From positions 231,752 to 295,751 of the forward strand of contig JBNJGD010000001.1 in NCBI GenBank assembly GCA_051747425.1: a stretch of DNA of 64,000 nt, read 5' to 3'. Made by a program: the position numbers and the translations under genes. Source of the stretch: HTCC5015 sp051747425 (GTDB taxonomy: Bacteria > Pseudomonadota > Gammaproteobacteria > HTCC5015). Positions 50,745 to 60,272 of this stretch are shown here, piece by piece (position 1 is the stretch's first letter; the number at the start of each line of letters is the position of its first letter). A model generated the notes under the pieces. That model searched no databases and had not been told where the DNA came from. It saw only the letters and a list, made by a program, of their open reading frames with translations.

Positions 50745-53700
50745 TCAGGCCTCGGCCATCTTGACCGCCTCTTCGACATTGACGGCCACCAGGCGCGACA
50801 CACCTGCTTCTCGCATAGTGACACCCGAGAGCTGATTGGCCAACTCCATGGTGGCCTTGTTGTGGGTAATAAAGATGAACTGCACCCGCTCGGACATCTC
50901 CTCGACCATTTTACAGAAGCGGCCGACATTGGCCTCGTCCAACGGCGCGTCGACCTCGTCCAGCATACAGAACGGCGCCGGGTTGAGTTCGAAGATGGCA
51001 AACACCATGGCCACCGCCGTCAGCGCTTTCTCGCCGCCCGACAGGAGATGGATGTTGGAAATCCGCTTGCCCGGTGGGCGCGCCATGATCGATACACCCG
51101 TATTGAGCAAATCGTCGCCGGTGAGTTCCAGGTGACACTGGCCGCCGCCAAACAGTTTGGGGAACATCTCGGCCACACGCTTGTTGACCTGCTCAAAGGT
51201 TTCCTTGAAGCGCGAGCGCGTCTCCTTGTCGATCTTGGCAATGGCGTTTTCCAGCGTGGTCAGGGCATCGGTGAGATCCTTGTGCTGGGCGTCCATGTAC
51301 TCCTTGCGCTCGGAGGTTTCCTTGTATTCGTCGATGGCGGCCAGATTGATGGGTCCCAGCCGGCCGATGCGCTGGCTAATCTGCTGTACCTGCTCTTCCC
51401 AGGCCTTGATGGTGGCTTCCTCGGGCAGGCTCTCCAGCAGAGTGCGGGCTTCGTGGCCGGTCTCGTCGAGCTGCTCCTTGACCGTCTGGCAACGAACCTT
51501 GTTCTCCTGGGCACCCAGGCGTTCGCTCTCCAGCTGGCTGCGCTTTTCCTGGGCGGCGCGTTCGAATTTCAAACGCTCCTGATCCAGCTCGCGCAGCTGG
51601 TGTTCAATGGTCTCGGCGTTGCGGCGGGCCTCTTCGACCTGGCTCTCGGCCTCGACCCGCTTGGCCAGCCACTGATCCAGTTCGGCCTGCATGGCCTCCA
51701 CTGGCGTATCGTCCTCGTTGAGACTCTCCAGCAACTCCTCGCGGCGCTGCTTGAGATGTTCGGTCTGGGACTGCATGCGCTCCAGGTTGCGATCGGCGGA
51801 GTCCTTGGCCGTGCGCATGGATTCGATGGAGATGGCCAGCTGCTGCAGGGCGTCGCGATCTCGCTGGGCGGTGTGGCGGGCGTCGTTGAGGTTGTCCTGG
51901 AGCTGCTCGCGCTGGGCCAATAGCTGATCCCGCTTTTCCTCGGAGCCGCCGAGCTGGATTTTGGCGCTGGCCAGCGCCTCCTCGATTTCCACCAGACTGG
52001 CGCGCTCCTCTTCCAGCTTGGCGCGCAACTCATCGCGTTCGGCAGACAGATGTTCGCGGCGCTTGCCGGCCTGCTCGGCGCGCATGCGCAGCCCGTTGAG
52101 TTCGCCGTTGAGATCGCCGTGGCGACGGTGGATCTGTTGCAGATCACCGCTCAGGGTCTCGCGCTCGCTGTCGTACTGGGCGATTTCCTCACGGCCCTCG
52201 GCGCGCTCGGACTCCAGAGCCTCGACGCGCTGTTCCAGGGCTTCGATGCGCTCCTGCAACTCGCGAATATCGCGATCGCGACTGAGTACGCCGCTGTCGC
52301 CCTCGCTGTCACGGGCCACGCGCAACCAGTTGCGACCCAGCCAAAGCCCGTCGCGGGTGACAATCGATTCGCCATCGCCGAGGCTGGCTCGCTGGGTCAG
52401 GGCCTGGTCGAGGTCGTCGACGGCGTGGACACCACCCAGCAAACCGCCAAGGTCGTGCTCGCTTTGGACTTTTGACAGCAGCCGGTCGCCGCCGGCAGAT
52501 GCCGCGGCCCCACCGCTCTTGTCCACCAGCACCAGATGCCCCTGTTCGAGCTGGCCGAGCACACCGGAAACGGCGTCGATGCCGTCGACACAGACCGCCT
52601 CCAGATGATCGCCGAGTACGGTTTCCACCGCCCGCTCCCAGCCGCTGTCGACCTGGATCTGTTCGCCCAGACGCGGGTTGCCGTCGAGCTGCTGGCCCTT
52701 GAGCCAGTCGACCACGGTCTCGTTATGCTTGCCCAGCGCCGCCTGCTGCAGGGCCTCCAGCGAGGCCAGACGCCCCCGGGCGGTCTGCAGCTCGCGTCCG
52801 GACTCGTCGAGTTCGCGGTTCAGGCGGTCGTTTTTCTCACGGGTTTCGGCCTGGCGGGCCTTGATCTGGGTCAGGCGCTCTTCCATTTGCGCCGACTGCT
52901 CGGCCAGTTCCGCCGCCTGCTCCTCGGCGCGGGCAATGTCGCTGTCCAGGTCGACACCGCCGAGCTCCTTGAGCTCTTCCTCCAGTCGCTCGATGCGGCG
53001 CTGCAGGTCGAGCTGGTTGCGGTCGACCTGATCCCGGCGAGTGCTCTCGACCTTGGCCACCTGACTGGCCTCGGAGTAACTGCTGTTAAAGGCGTCAAAC
53101 TCGTCGCGCCATTGCTGCATGGCCGTTTCCGCCTCTTCAAGGCGCTTCGCCGAGCGCTCGGCCGCCTCCTGGATGCCCTCGTAGGCGGGGGATTTCTCCT
53201 CCAGGTCGCGATCCAGCTCGCTCAACCGGGCCTGATCCTCTTCAATGGCCCGCATGGCCTGCTGGTAGGCGTTTTCAATCTGTTGCAGGTCCTGGTTCTG
53301 GCGCTGGCGTGTGTCCTTGTGGTGGCGAATGCTCTGCTCGGTGCGGCTGATCTCGGAACCGATGCGGTACCACTCGCCCTGCACTTCACCGAGTTTTTCG
53401 TTGGCCTTGACCTGATCGTCGCGCTGGCCCTCGATTTGAGCCTCAATCTCGCGCTGTTTGGCCACCTCGGCCTCGACCTGATTCTGAAGATCCTGAAGGT
53501 AGCGCTCGCGGTTATTGACCAGATTGTTCAGCTCGCGCCACTTCAGCGCCAGCAACTCGGCCTTGCGCAGCCGCTCCTCGTCCTTCATGCCCTTGTAGCG
53601 CTCGGCGGTCTTGGCCTGGCGGTCGAGACGACCGATCTGCTTGTTGATCTCGTCCAGCAAATCGTCCAGTCGAGCGAGGTTTTCACGGGTGTGGCGAATG

Positions 53701-54248
53701 CGGTTCTCGGTCTCGCGGCGGCGTTCCTTGTACTTGGAAATGCCCGCGGCCTCTTCAATATAGACGCGCATCTCCTCGGGTTTGGCCTCGATCAGGCGGG
53801 AGATCATGCCCTGTTCGATGATGGCGTAGGAGCGAGGGCCCAGACCGGTGCCTAGGAAAATATCGGTAATGTCCCGGCGGCGGCACTTGGTGCCGTTGAG
53901 GTAATAGTTGGATTTGCCGTCGCGGGTCACTTCCCGTCGGGTGGAAATCTCGGAAAACTGGGCATATTGCCCACCCAGGGTGCCATCCGAGTTATCGAAC
54001 ACCAGCTCGACAAAGGCCTTGCCTACCGGCGCCCGGGACGAGGAACCCTTGAAAATCACATCTTCCATGGAGGCGCCGCGCAGGTGCTTGGCCGAGGACT
54101 CCCCCATCACCCAGCGCACGGCGTCGATCACATTGGATTTGCCGCAACCATTGGGGCCGATAATGCCCGTGAGATTGGTGGGAAAAGCGATGGTGGTGGG
54201 GTCGACAAAGGACTTGAAACCCGCCAGTTTGATTTTGCTCAATCGCAT
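50745..54248 (-). CDS. smc: Chromosome partition protein SMC
   Basis: A 1167-residue condensin ATPase. Walker A is GIIGPNGCGKSNVIDAVRWV; two long coiled coils flank a hinge at about residues 510-640 (VVDWLKGQQLDGNPRLGEQI; GGLLGGVHAVDDLDQALTQR). The C-terminal head has signature LLSGGEKALTAVAMVFAIF and Walker B FCMLDEVDAPLDEANV. SMC rather than MukB places the organism outside the enteric branch. First gene of smc-zipA-ligA; scpA/scpB are not in the window. Confidence 0.97.
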   Translation of the reverse strand: MRLSKIKLAGFKSFVDPTTIAFPTNLTGIIGPNGCGKSNVIDAVRWVMGESSAKHLRGASMEDVIFKGSSSRAPVGKAFVELVFDNSDGTLGGQYAQFSEISTRREVTRDGKSNYYLNGTKCRRRDITDIFLGTGLGPRSYAIIEQGMISRLIEAKPEEMRVYIEEAAGISKYKERRRETENRIRHTRENLARLDDLLDEINKQIGRLDRQAKTAERYKGMKDEERLRKAELLALKWRELNNLVNNRERYLQDLQNQVEAEVAKQREIEAQIEGQRDDQVKANEKLGEVQGEWYRIGSEISRTEQSIRHHKDTRQRQNQDLQQIENAYQQAMRAIEEDQARLSELDRDLEEKSPAYEGIQEAAERSAKRLEEAETAMQQWRDEFDAFNSSYSEASQVAKVESTRRDQVDRNQLDLQRRIERLEEELKELGGVDLDSDIARAEEQAAELAEQSAQMEERLTQIKARQAETREKNDRLNRELDESGRELQTARGRLASLEALQQAALGKHNETVVDWLKGQQLDGNPRLGEQIQVDSGWERAVETVLGDHLEAVCVDGIDAVSGVLGQLEQGHLVLVDKSGGAAASAGGDRLLSKVQSEHDLGGLLGGVHAVDDLDQALTQRASLGDGESIVTRDGLWLGRNWLRVARDSEGDSGVLSRDRDIRELQERIEALEQRVEALESERAEGREEIAQYDSERETLSGDLQQIHRRHGDLNGELNGLRMRAEQAGKRREHLSAERDELRAKLEEERASLVEIEEALASAKIQLGGSEEKRDQLLAQREQLQDNLNDARHTAQRDRDALQQLAISIESMRTAKDSADRNLERMQSQTEHLKQRREELLESLNEDDTPVEAMQAELDQWLAKRVEAESQVEEARRNAETIEHQLRELDQERLKFERAAQEKRSQLESERLGAQENKVRCQTVKEQLDETGHEARTLLESLPEEATIKAWEEQVQQISQRIGRLGPINLAAIDEYKETSERKEYMDAQHKDLTDALTTLENAIAKIDKETRSRFKETFEQVNKRVAEMFPKLFGGGQCHLELTGDDLLNTGVSIMARPPGKRISNIHLLSGGEKALTAVAMVFAIFELNPAPFCMLDEVDAPLDEANVGRFCKMVEEMSERVQFIFITHNKATMELANQLSGVTMREAGVSRLVAVNVEEAVKMAEA

Positions 54249-54375
54249 AGTGGCTGTGTGGTCGGCTCGCTGCAGTTAGTGGATTCGCCCCGTTCCATCC
54301 GGGCCGATCGGGACAAAAATAAACGCCGATTTTGAAGGATTTGGCTACCAGATGCCAGCGTCTTCGACCATCTCT

Positions 54376-54643
54376 TTGGCCACAGAGCCACGAAGAGCAC
54401 AGAGATTTGTAGGAGCGGCGCCCTCGCCGCGACCGGTGGGCGGTAGAAGCCAGTCATTGCAAGTGCAACGAAGCAATCTGTGGGAACCATTCGACAGGTC
54501 GCCGCGTCGTCTAACGCCTCCTCGCGAGGACCAATCATCGTCATTGCGAACAAAGTGAAGCAATCCGCAGAACCTTTCGGCAGTTCGCCACGCCGCTGCG
54601 CGGCTCGCGATGACCATATACTCTCTGTGACCTCTGTGGCTAG
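54376..54643. repeat. Composite intergenic repeat element 8
   Basis: Left end TTGGCCACAGAGCCACGAAG, right end CTCTGTGACCTCTGTGGCTA. Interior: GTAGGAGCGGCGCCCTCGCC, then two TCATTGCGAGC-type palindromes in tandem, each ending in CTCGCGA. It fills most of the divergent gap between smc and cysZ, with any promoters hidden in or beside it. Confidence 0.75.
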
Positions 54644-54698
54644 GTTTTTCCGGGCACTTCTTTTACAGTTTCTACCATTCCCATCCAAAGGTAAGGAC

Positions 54699-55556
54699 AT
54701 GAACGAGTTTTTGCGCGGTTTTCGCTACGCCGTCGACGGCTTTACCCTGATCAAGGCGCCGGTGCTGCGACGCTATGTCGTCGTTCCCTTTATTATCAAC
54801 GCCCTGCTGTTCTCCCTGGGCTTGTGGTACCTCGGCAGTCATTTCGGCGAATTAATGGAAAGCGTGCCCCAGTGGCTGCCCGAGCAGCTCGACCTGCCCG
54901 GCTGGCTGGAGTGGTTCAATACGCTCTACGCCGGTTTCATGGTAGTCGTGGGCTGGTTGCGCTACCTGTTATGGATTCTCTTTCTGGCCCTTTACCTGAT
55001 CATCACCTTTTACACCTTTACCGTGATCACCAATATCCTTTGCGCGCCCTTTAACGGTTTTTTCTCCGCCGCCGTGGAGCGCCATCTGCTCGGCGATGAG
55101 GTCGATCATGTCGAGCGCAGCATCGCCGAGGAAGTCCGCTTGGCGATGATTTCCGAGAGCAAAAAGCTGCTCTACATGTTCAAGTACCTGCTGCCGCTGC
55201 TCGGCCTGGTGGTAGTGATGTATGTCACCGTGATTGGCCAGCCGCTGATTCCGGTGGTCTGGTTTGTCTACGGCGCCTGGATGCTGTCCTTTGACTACAC
55301 TGACTTCCCCCTGGCCAACCACGGCCTGACCTTTGCCGAAGAGCGACCACTGCTCAAACGCAACAAAACCCTGGCAATGGGCTTTGGCAGTGCCATACTG
55401 TTGATGACCATGGTGCCGGTGCTCAACTTCTTTGCCGTGCCCGTGGGCGTGGCGGGCGCCACCAAAATGTACCTGGGCAGTCTGCGCCAACAAGTCGAGG
55501 GCAAGGAGTGCATCGACTTCAAAAAGCGGGCCCTGCCGCGAAGCGGGAGCGAATAA
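54699..55556 (+). CDS. cysZ: Sulfate transporter CysZ
   Basis: A 285-residue EI24/CysZ inner-membrane protein supplying sulfate for cysteine synthesis. Family features: FLRGFRYAVDGFTLIKAPVL, four or more membrane segments (LLWILFLALYLIITFYTF), NILCAPFNGFFSAAVE, and the C-terminal FFAVPVGVAGATKMYLG. Start ATG 54699 (AAGGAC just upstream). A DUF962 gene follows after 55 bp. Confidence 0.92.
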   Translation: MNEFLRGFRYAVDGFTLIKAPVLRRYVVVPFIINALLFSLGLWYLGSHFGELMESVPQWLPEQLDLPGWLEWFNTLYAGFMVVVGWLRYLLWILFLALYLIITFYTFTVITNILCAPFNGFFSAAVERHLLGDEVDHVERSIAEEVRLAMISESKKLLYMFKYLLPLLGLVVVMYVTVIGQPLIPVVWFVYGAWMLSFDYTDFPLANHGLTFAEERPLLKRNKTLAMGFGSAILLMTMVPVLNFFAVPVGVAGATKMYLGSLRQQVEGKECIDFKKRALPRSGSE

Positions 55557-55611
55557 CCGTTGCGTACAATACCTGACACTAAAAAACCACCCCATCACGC
55601 AGGAGAAAAGC

Positions 55612-56112
55612 ATGCGAACACTGCCCGAATTTCTGGACGCCTACGGTGAAAGTCACCAGAACAGCCTGAACCAGGTGATTCACTTCATCTGCGTTCCGGC
55701 GATTTTCTTTTCCATCATCGCCATGCTCTGGGTACTGCCCCTGGGCCAGTGGCTGGGTCTGGAGGGCGCCGCCGCCCAGTGGACCAATGGCGCCACCCTG
55801 TTCGGTGCCCTGACCGGCCTGGTCTACCTCAAGCTGGGGCTGGGCACCTTCGCCCTGATGGTGGCCTGGTTTGCCCTCAGCGTGGCCGGTATTTTTGGCC
55901 TTCAGGCCATCGGCGCCCCGGTACTCTGGAGCGGCGTGGCCATCTTTGTAGTCTCCTGGGTCTTTCAGTTCTACGGTCACCAGGTAGAGGGCAAAAAGCC
56001 GTCCTTTCTGGAAGATCTGATTTTCCTGCTGATTGGACCCGTTTTTGTCAGCGTGGAAATTGCCGCCCGCATGGGCCTGCCCGTCCCCTACGCCATGGAG
56101 CAGAAAGACTGA
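55612..56112 (+). CDS. DUF962/Mpo1-like family membrane protein
   Basis: A 166-residue protein starting MRTLPEFLDAYGESHQNSLN with an AGGAG site. Four membrane helices and the conserved histidines SHQN..NQVIHFICVP and FYGHQVEGKKPSFLEDL match the DUF962/Mpo1 family. Yeast Mpo1 is an iron-dependent dioxygenase acting on 2-hydroxy fatty acids; the bacterial role is not established. Possibly cotranscribed with cysZ. Confidence 0.85.
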   Translation: MRTLPEFLDAYGESHQNSLNQVIHFICVPAIFFSIIAMLWVLPLGQWLGLEGAAAQWTNGATLFGALTGLVYLKLGLGTFALMVAWFALSVAGIFGLQAIGAPVLWSGVAIFVVSWVFQFYGHQVEGKKPSFLEDLIFLLIGPVFVSVEIAARMGLPVPYAMEQKD

Positions 56113-56297
56113 AAACGCGCTAGGCTGTGGCGATTGCTCGCCACAGCGAGCCGGTCATGAAAGCACAGCTCTACCAACGGCCGCACCACGCCCTCCAGTT
56201 TTACCTTGCGGGACGCTTTGCAAATTCAACACGGTTAAAAGGCCTGCAAGCCCTTGAATGAAAAGGCACCTGGTTTAGGCTGGGACAAAGAGGATTG

Positions 56298-56552
56298 ATG
56301 ATTATGCGATTGATAGAGCGACTGAAAAACTGGCTCGGAAGTGGGCAGGGGCGCGACCATGTCCCCACTGACCACCACGACATCGGCGGTCCCCACGGCG
56401 AGAGCGCGGCAGTGCCGCCGGAGCATGAAACGGAAGAACTGCACCACGGCAGACGCCGCCTCAAAGAGGACTACACCAGCCACTGGGACCTCGACTACCT
56501 GCCCAAGGAAGAAGTCGACAAACTCATCGAAGAGCGCGAAAAGGACAACTGA
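56298..56552 (+). CDS. Small hypothetical protein
   Basis: An 84-residue, strongly charged protein starting MIMRLIERLKNWLG with a GAGG site a few bases upstream. The N terminus is a basic amphipathic helix that could sit on the membrane. The middle is His-rich and probably disordered (DHHDIGGPHGE, HETEELHHGRRR), and the end is helical (YLPKEEVDKLIEEREKD). Family not recognised. It stands alone before repeat element 9. Confidence 0.65.
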   Translation: MIMRLIERLKNWLGSGQGRDHVPTDHHDIGGPHGESAAVPPEHETEELHHGRRRLKEDYTSHWDLDYLPKEEVDKLIEEREKDN

Positions 56553-56570
56553 TTTCCGTCACATTTGAAG

Positions 56571-56773
56571 TTAGCCACAGAGCGCACAGAGAACACAGAG
56601 GGTATTTCGGGTAGGAGCGGGCCTGCCCGCGAACCAATCGTCCGCTTCGATGAACATTCGCCTGCAGGCAGGCTCCTACGCTGCCCCCTGATTGGTAGGG
56701 ATTCCGGATAAGCGCTGCGCGCTTTCCGGAATGACAGAAAAATCTCCGTGCCCTCTGTGTCCTCTGTGGCTAA
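56571..56773. repeat. Composite intergenic repeat element 9
   Basis: Starts TTAGCCACAGAGCGCACAGA and ends CTCTGTGTCCTCTGTGGCTAA. Interior: GGTAGGAGCGGGCCTGCCCG with a matching CTGCAGGCAGGCTCCTAC, and GATTCCGGATAAGCGCTGCG / CGCTTTCCGGAATGAC. The aminotransferase's original stop codon lies at its right edge. Confidence 0.8.
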
Positions 56774-57954
56774 TCACCCCGAGAAAAAATGTTCCAGGCG
56801 GGCTACGGCCTCTTCGAGGACCGGCACATCGCGGGTGTAGGCGAAGCGCAGGTGTTGGCGGTTGCGGTGCTCGCCGAAGTCGAGGCCGGGGGTCAGGGCC
56901 ACGCCGGCGCGGTCGAGAATTTGTTCGCACAGGGCAAAGCTGTCGTCGGCAAAGGCCGAGCTGTCGGCGTAGAGGTAAAACGCCCCTGGGGCTCCACCGG
57001 CACTTTAAAGCCCAACCGGCGAATGGCCGGCAACAGGCAATCCCGCCGCGCTTTAAAGGCCCGGCGGCGGGTCTCGAGAATCGCCGCCGTCTCCTCGCCA
57101 AAGGCCGCCAGGGCGCCGTGCTGGGCCGGCGTGGACGGCGCCAAAAACAGGTTCTGCGCCTGGCGCTCCACCGCCCCGACCAACGCTTCGGGCAACAGGC
57201 ACCAGCCCAGCCGCAAGCCGGTCATGCCAAAGTATTTGGAAAAGCTGTTGATCACCACCACCCGGCTCTCGCCGTCGCAAAAGCGGGCCGCCGTGTGCTC
57301 CTCGGCGCCGTAGATCAGGCCGTTGTAGATTTCATCCACGATCAACCACCAGCCGCGTTCGGCGCAGAGGGCGTGAATGTCCGCCAGCTCCTGTGGGCTC
57401 AGTAGTGTGCCGGTGGGATTGCTCGGGCTTGCCACCAGCACCGCCTTGATTGAGTCGGCATCGGCGGCGCCATCGATTTGCTGGCAAATCCCCTCGGCGG
57501 TCAACTGATAGCGCGTGTCCGGCCCCACGGGTACCGCCCACTCGCGGCCGCCAAACAGGCGGACAAAATGGCGATTGCAGGGATAGCCCGGGTCGGCCAT
57601 CAACACGCGATCGCCGGGGTTGATCAGGGCACCGCAAACCAATTGCAGTGCCCCCGAGGCGCCGGGGGTCACCGCCACCCGCTCTGCAGGCAGGGAGACG
57701 CCATAGCGGCTGTGGTAGTAATCGGCAATCGCCTGGCGCAATTCCGGCAGCCCGAGGGCCGGGGTGTAGTGGGTGGTGCCCGAGGCCAGCGCCCGGGTCA
57801 TCGCCTGCACCACCGGCTCCGGCGCACTGAAATCCGGCTCGCCGATCTCCAGGTGCACGATATCCCGCCCCTGCGCCTCCAGCGCCCGGGCCCGCGCCAG
57901 CAAGTCCATAACATAGAAGGGAGCAATCTGATCGTTGCGATCGGCGAGTGACAT
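56774..57954 (-). pseudogene. Class I/II PLP aminotransferase, frameshifted near the end
   Basis: The intact part (353 residues to 56893) is a PLP-fold aminotransferase: IGEPDFSAPEPVVQAM, the PLP-contact SPSNPTG, VDEIYNGLIYG, and the Schiff-base lysine in INSFSKYFGMTGLRLGW. After VPVEPQG the frame changes into an unrelated tail. If one G is added to the G4 run at 56983-56986, the reading continues PGAFYLYADSSAFADD, HLRFAYTRDVPVLEEAV, to a stop at 56774 (about 393 residues). This loses the usual C-terminal domain and the substrate-binding Arg of RFAYTR. Either a real pseudogene or a one-base sequence error. The substrate is unknown. Confidence 0.85.
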
Positions 57955-57986
57955 AAGCGAAGGTGGCTCTGGTTAAACCGGGTATT

Positions 57987-58228
57987 CTAGCCACAGAGGA
58001 CACCGAGCGCACAGAGTTGTATTGAACACTGTCATTGCGAACGCAGTGAAGCAATCTGCATGAACCTGCAGATCGCTGCGTCGGCTAACGCCTCCTCGCG
58101 ATGACCCATCAACGTCATTGCGAGCCGGAGGCGAAGCAATCTGTTGAAACCGCTCGGCAGATCGCCACGCCGCTGCGCGGCTCGCGATGACAAGACACCT
58201 CTGTGTTCTCTGTGCCCTCTGTGGCTAA
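57987..58228. repeat. Composite intergenic repeat element 10
   Basis: Left end CTAGCCACAGAGGACACCGA, right end CTCTGTGCCCTCTGTGGCTAA. The interior holds two palindromes starting GTCATTGCGA and ending CTCGCGATGAC, in tandem. It fills the gap between the aminotransferase and the M23 gene. Confidence 0.8.
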
Positions 58229-58294
58229 TTTCCCCCGGACATCCAGCGCCACCGCTGTGAAGTGCCCGGTGGCTGTGGTAGAAATGTGCATCCG

Positions 58295-59158
58295 ATGAAC
58301 ACCGAGACCCTCATGCGTTTTTTACCTGCCCTTGTATTACTGCTGGCGTCGCTGTCGTTAAGCGCCGCCCTGCCCGATCACAACCCGACGCCGGGCGGTG
58401 TGGCAGTGGTGCCGATTGGCCCGGCTACGGGAGAACAGCCGCCCAAAGCCCGCTACTACGGCAAGCGCGTAACGGTGGTCAAGGACGACGGCCAGTGGGT
58501 GGCACTGGTGGGCATCCCCCTGAACGGAAAGGCCGGCCCGGACAAGCTAAAAGTCGGCAAGCGTAAAGTCCCCTTTGAAGTGAAGCACCGGGACTACCCC
58601 GAGCAGTGGCTGACCATCGAGAACAAGCGCAAGGTCAATCCCAACCCGGAAGACCTCAAGCGGATACGCAAAGAGGTCGCCCCCCAGCGTGCAGCCAAGC
58701 GCCACTTTGACGAGAACACCTGGCCCGATCTGGTCATGCACAAGCCGGTGGAGGGCCCCTACTCCAGCCACTTTGGCCTCAAGCGTTTTTTCAACGAGCA
58801 GCCGCGCAATCCCCACGGTGGCCTCGACATCGCCGCCGACACCGGCACGCCGATTGAGGCGCCCGCCCCCGGCCTGGTGGTGGAAGCCGGCGACTTCTTT
58901 TTTAACGGCAACAGCGTCTTTATCGATCACGGCCAGGGCGTGATCAGCTTTTACTGCCACATGAACAGCATTGAGGTCGAGCCGGGGCAGCGCGTCGAGC
59001 GCGGCCAGACCATCGGCACCGTGGGTGCCACCGGCCGCGTCACCGGCCCCCACCTGCACTGGTCGGTGGGACTCAACGGCACCTGGGTCGACCCCAGTCT
59101 CTTTATGCCAAAGGACCAGCGCCCCGAGGCCTGGTCCGCCTCCGAAAACACCAACTGA
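58295..59158 (+). CDS. Exported M23-family metallopeptidase
   Basis: A 287-residue protein with a signal peptide (MRFLPALVLLLASLSLSAAL), an N-terminal beta domain with a basic linker, and a C-terminal M23/LytM domain. All zinc ligands are present: HGGLDIAADTGTPIEAP (His, Asp), HMNSIEVEPGQ and GPHLHWSVGLNGTWVDP (HxH). It should cut peptidoglycan peptides in the periplasm or help activate amidases. ATG 58295 is used; the Met six codons on is an alternative. An SDR gene follows after 10 bp. Confidence 0.9.
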   Translation: MNTETLMRFLPALVLLLASLSLSAALPDHNPTPGGVAVVPIGPATGEQPPKARYYGKRVTVVKDDGQWVALVGIPLNGKAGPDKLKVGKRKVPFEVKHRDYPEQWLTIENKRKVNPNPEDLKRIRKEVAPQRAAKRHFDENTWPDLVMHKPVEGPYSSHFGLKRFFNEQPRNPHGGLDIAADTGTPIEAPAPGLVVEAGDFFFNGNSVFIDHGQGVISFYCHMNSIEVEPGQRVERGQTIGTVGATGRVTGPHLHWSVGLNGTWVDPSLFMPKDQRPEAWSASENTN

Positions 59159-59168
59159 AGGTAAGCCC

Positions 59169-59942
59169 ATGTTTGTCGCCAACAGCACCGCCATTATCAC
59201 CGGAGGGGCCTCCGGCCTCGGCCACGCCACCGCCCAGGCCATCGCCGCCCAGGGCGGCAATGTCGTCCTGATCGACCTCAACGAGGAACAGGGTCAGGCC
59301 GCCGCCGAGGCACTCGGTGAAGCGGCCCTCTTTGTGAAGGCCGATGTCACCGACGAGGCCTCGGTACAGGCCGCCATTGACCGCGCCGTGGAACGCTTTG
59401 GCAGCATCGATGTGTGCGTCAACTGCGCCGGTATCGGCTCGGCCAACAAGACGGTCGACCGCGAGGGTGAGCCCCATCCCCTGGGCGCCTTTGAGAAAGT
59501 CATTCAGATCAACCTGATCGGCACCTTCAATGTGGCCCGCATCGCCGCGGCCGCCATGGCCAAAAACGAGCCGCTGGACGAGGACGGTCAGCGCGGGGTG
59601 ATCATCAACACCGCCTCGGTGGCCGCCTTTGACGGCCAGCTTGGCCAGGTGGCCTACTCCGCCAGCAAGGGCGGCATCGTCGGCATGACCCTGCCCATCG
59701 CCCGGGATCTGGCCAAACTCGGCATCCGCTGCAACACCATCGCCCCCGGCATCTTCTCCACGCCCCTGATGAACGGCATGCCCGACAAGGTCAAAGAGCC
59801 CCTGGTGGAAATGACCCAGTTCCCCAAACGCCTGGGACACCCCGAGGAATACGCCGCCATGGTCTGCCACCTCATCGAAAACAGCTTCATGAACGGCGAA
59901 ACCATCCGCCTCGACGGCGCCATCCGCATGCAACCGCGGTGA
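59169..59942 (+). CDS. Short-chain dehydrogenase (3-hydroxyacyl-CoA dehydrogenase-like)
   Basis: A 257-residue Rossmann-fold oxidoreductase. Cofactor motif TGGASGLGHATA with Asp after VVLIDLN (NAD preference), NCAGIGSANKT, the catalytic Ser in NTASVAAFDGQ and YSASKGG (Tyr/Lys). The sequence pattern, including RDLAKLGIRCNTIAPGIF and FPKRLGHPEEYA, is that of type II 3-hydroxyacyl-CoA dehydrogenases. It probably acts in fatty acid or branched-chain acyl-CoA oxidation. Cotranscribed with the M23 gene, with no evident functional link. Confidence 0.9.
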   Translation: MFVANSTAIITGGASGLGHATAQAIAAQGGNVVLIDLNEEQGQAAAEALGEAALFVKADVTDEASVQAAIDRAVERFGSIDVCVNCAGIGSANKTVDREGEPHPLGAFEKVIQINLIGTFNVARIAAAAMAKNEPLDEDGQRGVIINTASVAAFDGQLGQVAYSASKGGIVGMTLPIARDLAKLGIRCNTIAPGIFSTPLMNGMPDKVKEPLVEMTQFPKRLGHPEEYAAMVCHLIENSFMNGETIRLDGAIRMQPR

Positions 59943-59944
59943 TG

Positions 59945-60252
59945 TTAGCCACAGCGTAGGAGCGGTGACCTCGCCGCGACCAAATCAAGCCAAGCCGAAA
60001 TAACACAGAGATCACGGAGCCCACAGAGGGTCTTTGTCATCGCGAGCCGCGCAGCGGCGTGGCGATCTGCCAAATGGTTCCGCAGATTGCGTCGCTTCGC
60101 TCGCAATGACCACAGCGTAGGAGCGGCGACCACGCCGCGACAGCTCGGCCCGAGGTCGGGCCTCCTGCAGTGACAAGGAGATTCCGGATAAGCGCGGTGC
60201 GCTTTCCGGAATGACTCGTAACCCTCTGTGTTCTCTGTGTCCTCTGTGGCTA
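59945..60252. repeat. Composite intergenic repeat element 11
   Basis: Begins TTAGCCACAG three bases after the SDR stop and ends GTTCTCTGTGTCCTCTGTGG then CTA. Interior: GTAGGAGCGGTGACCTCGCC, a GTCATCGCGAGC to CTCGCAATGAC palindrome, GTAGGAGCGGCGACCACGCC and GATTCCGGATAAGCGCGGTG with CGCTTTCCGGAATGAC. Confidence 0.8.
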
Positions 60253-60272
60253 TATCACCCAATCCAGCCAGG

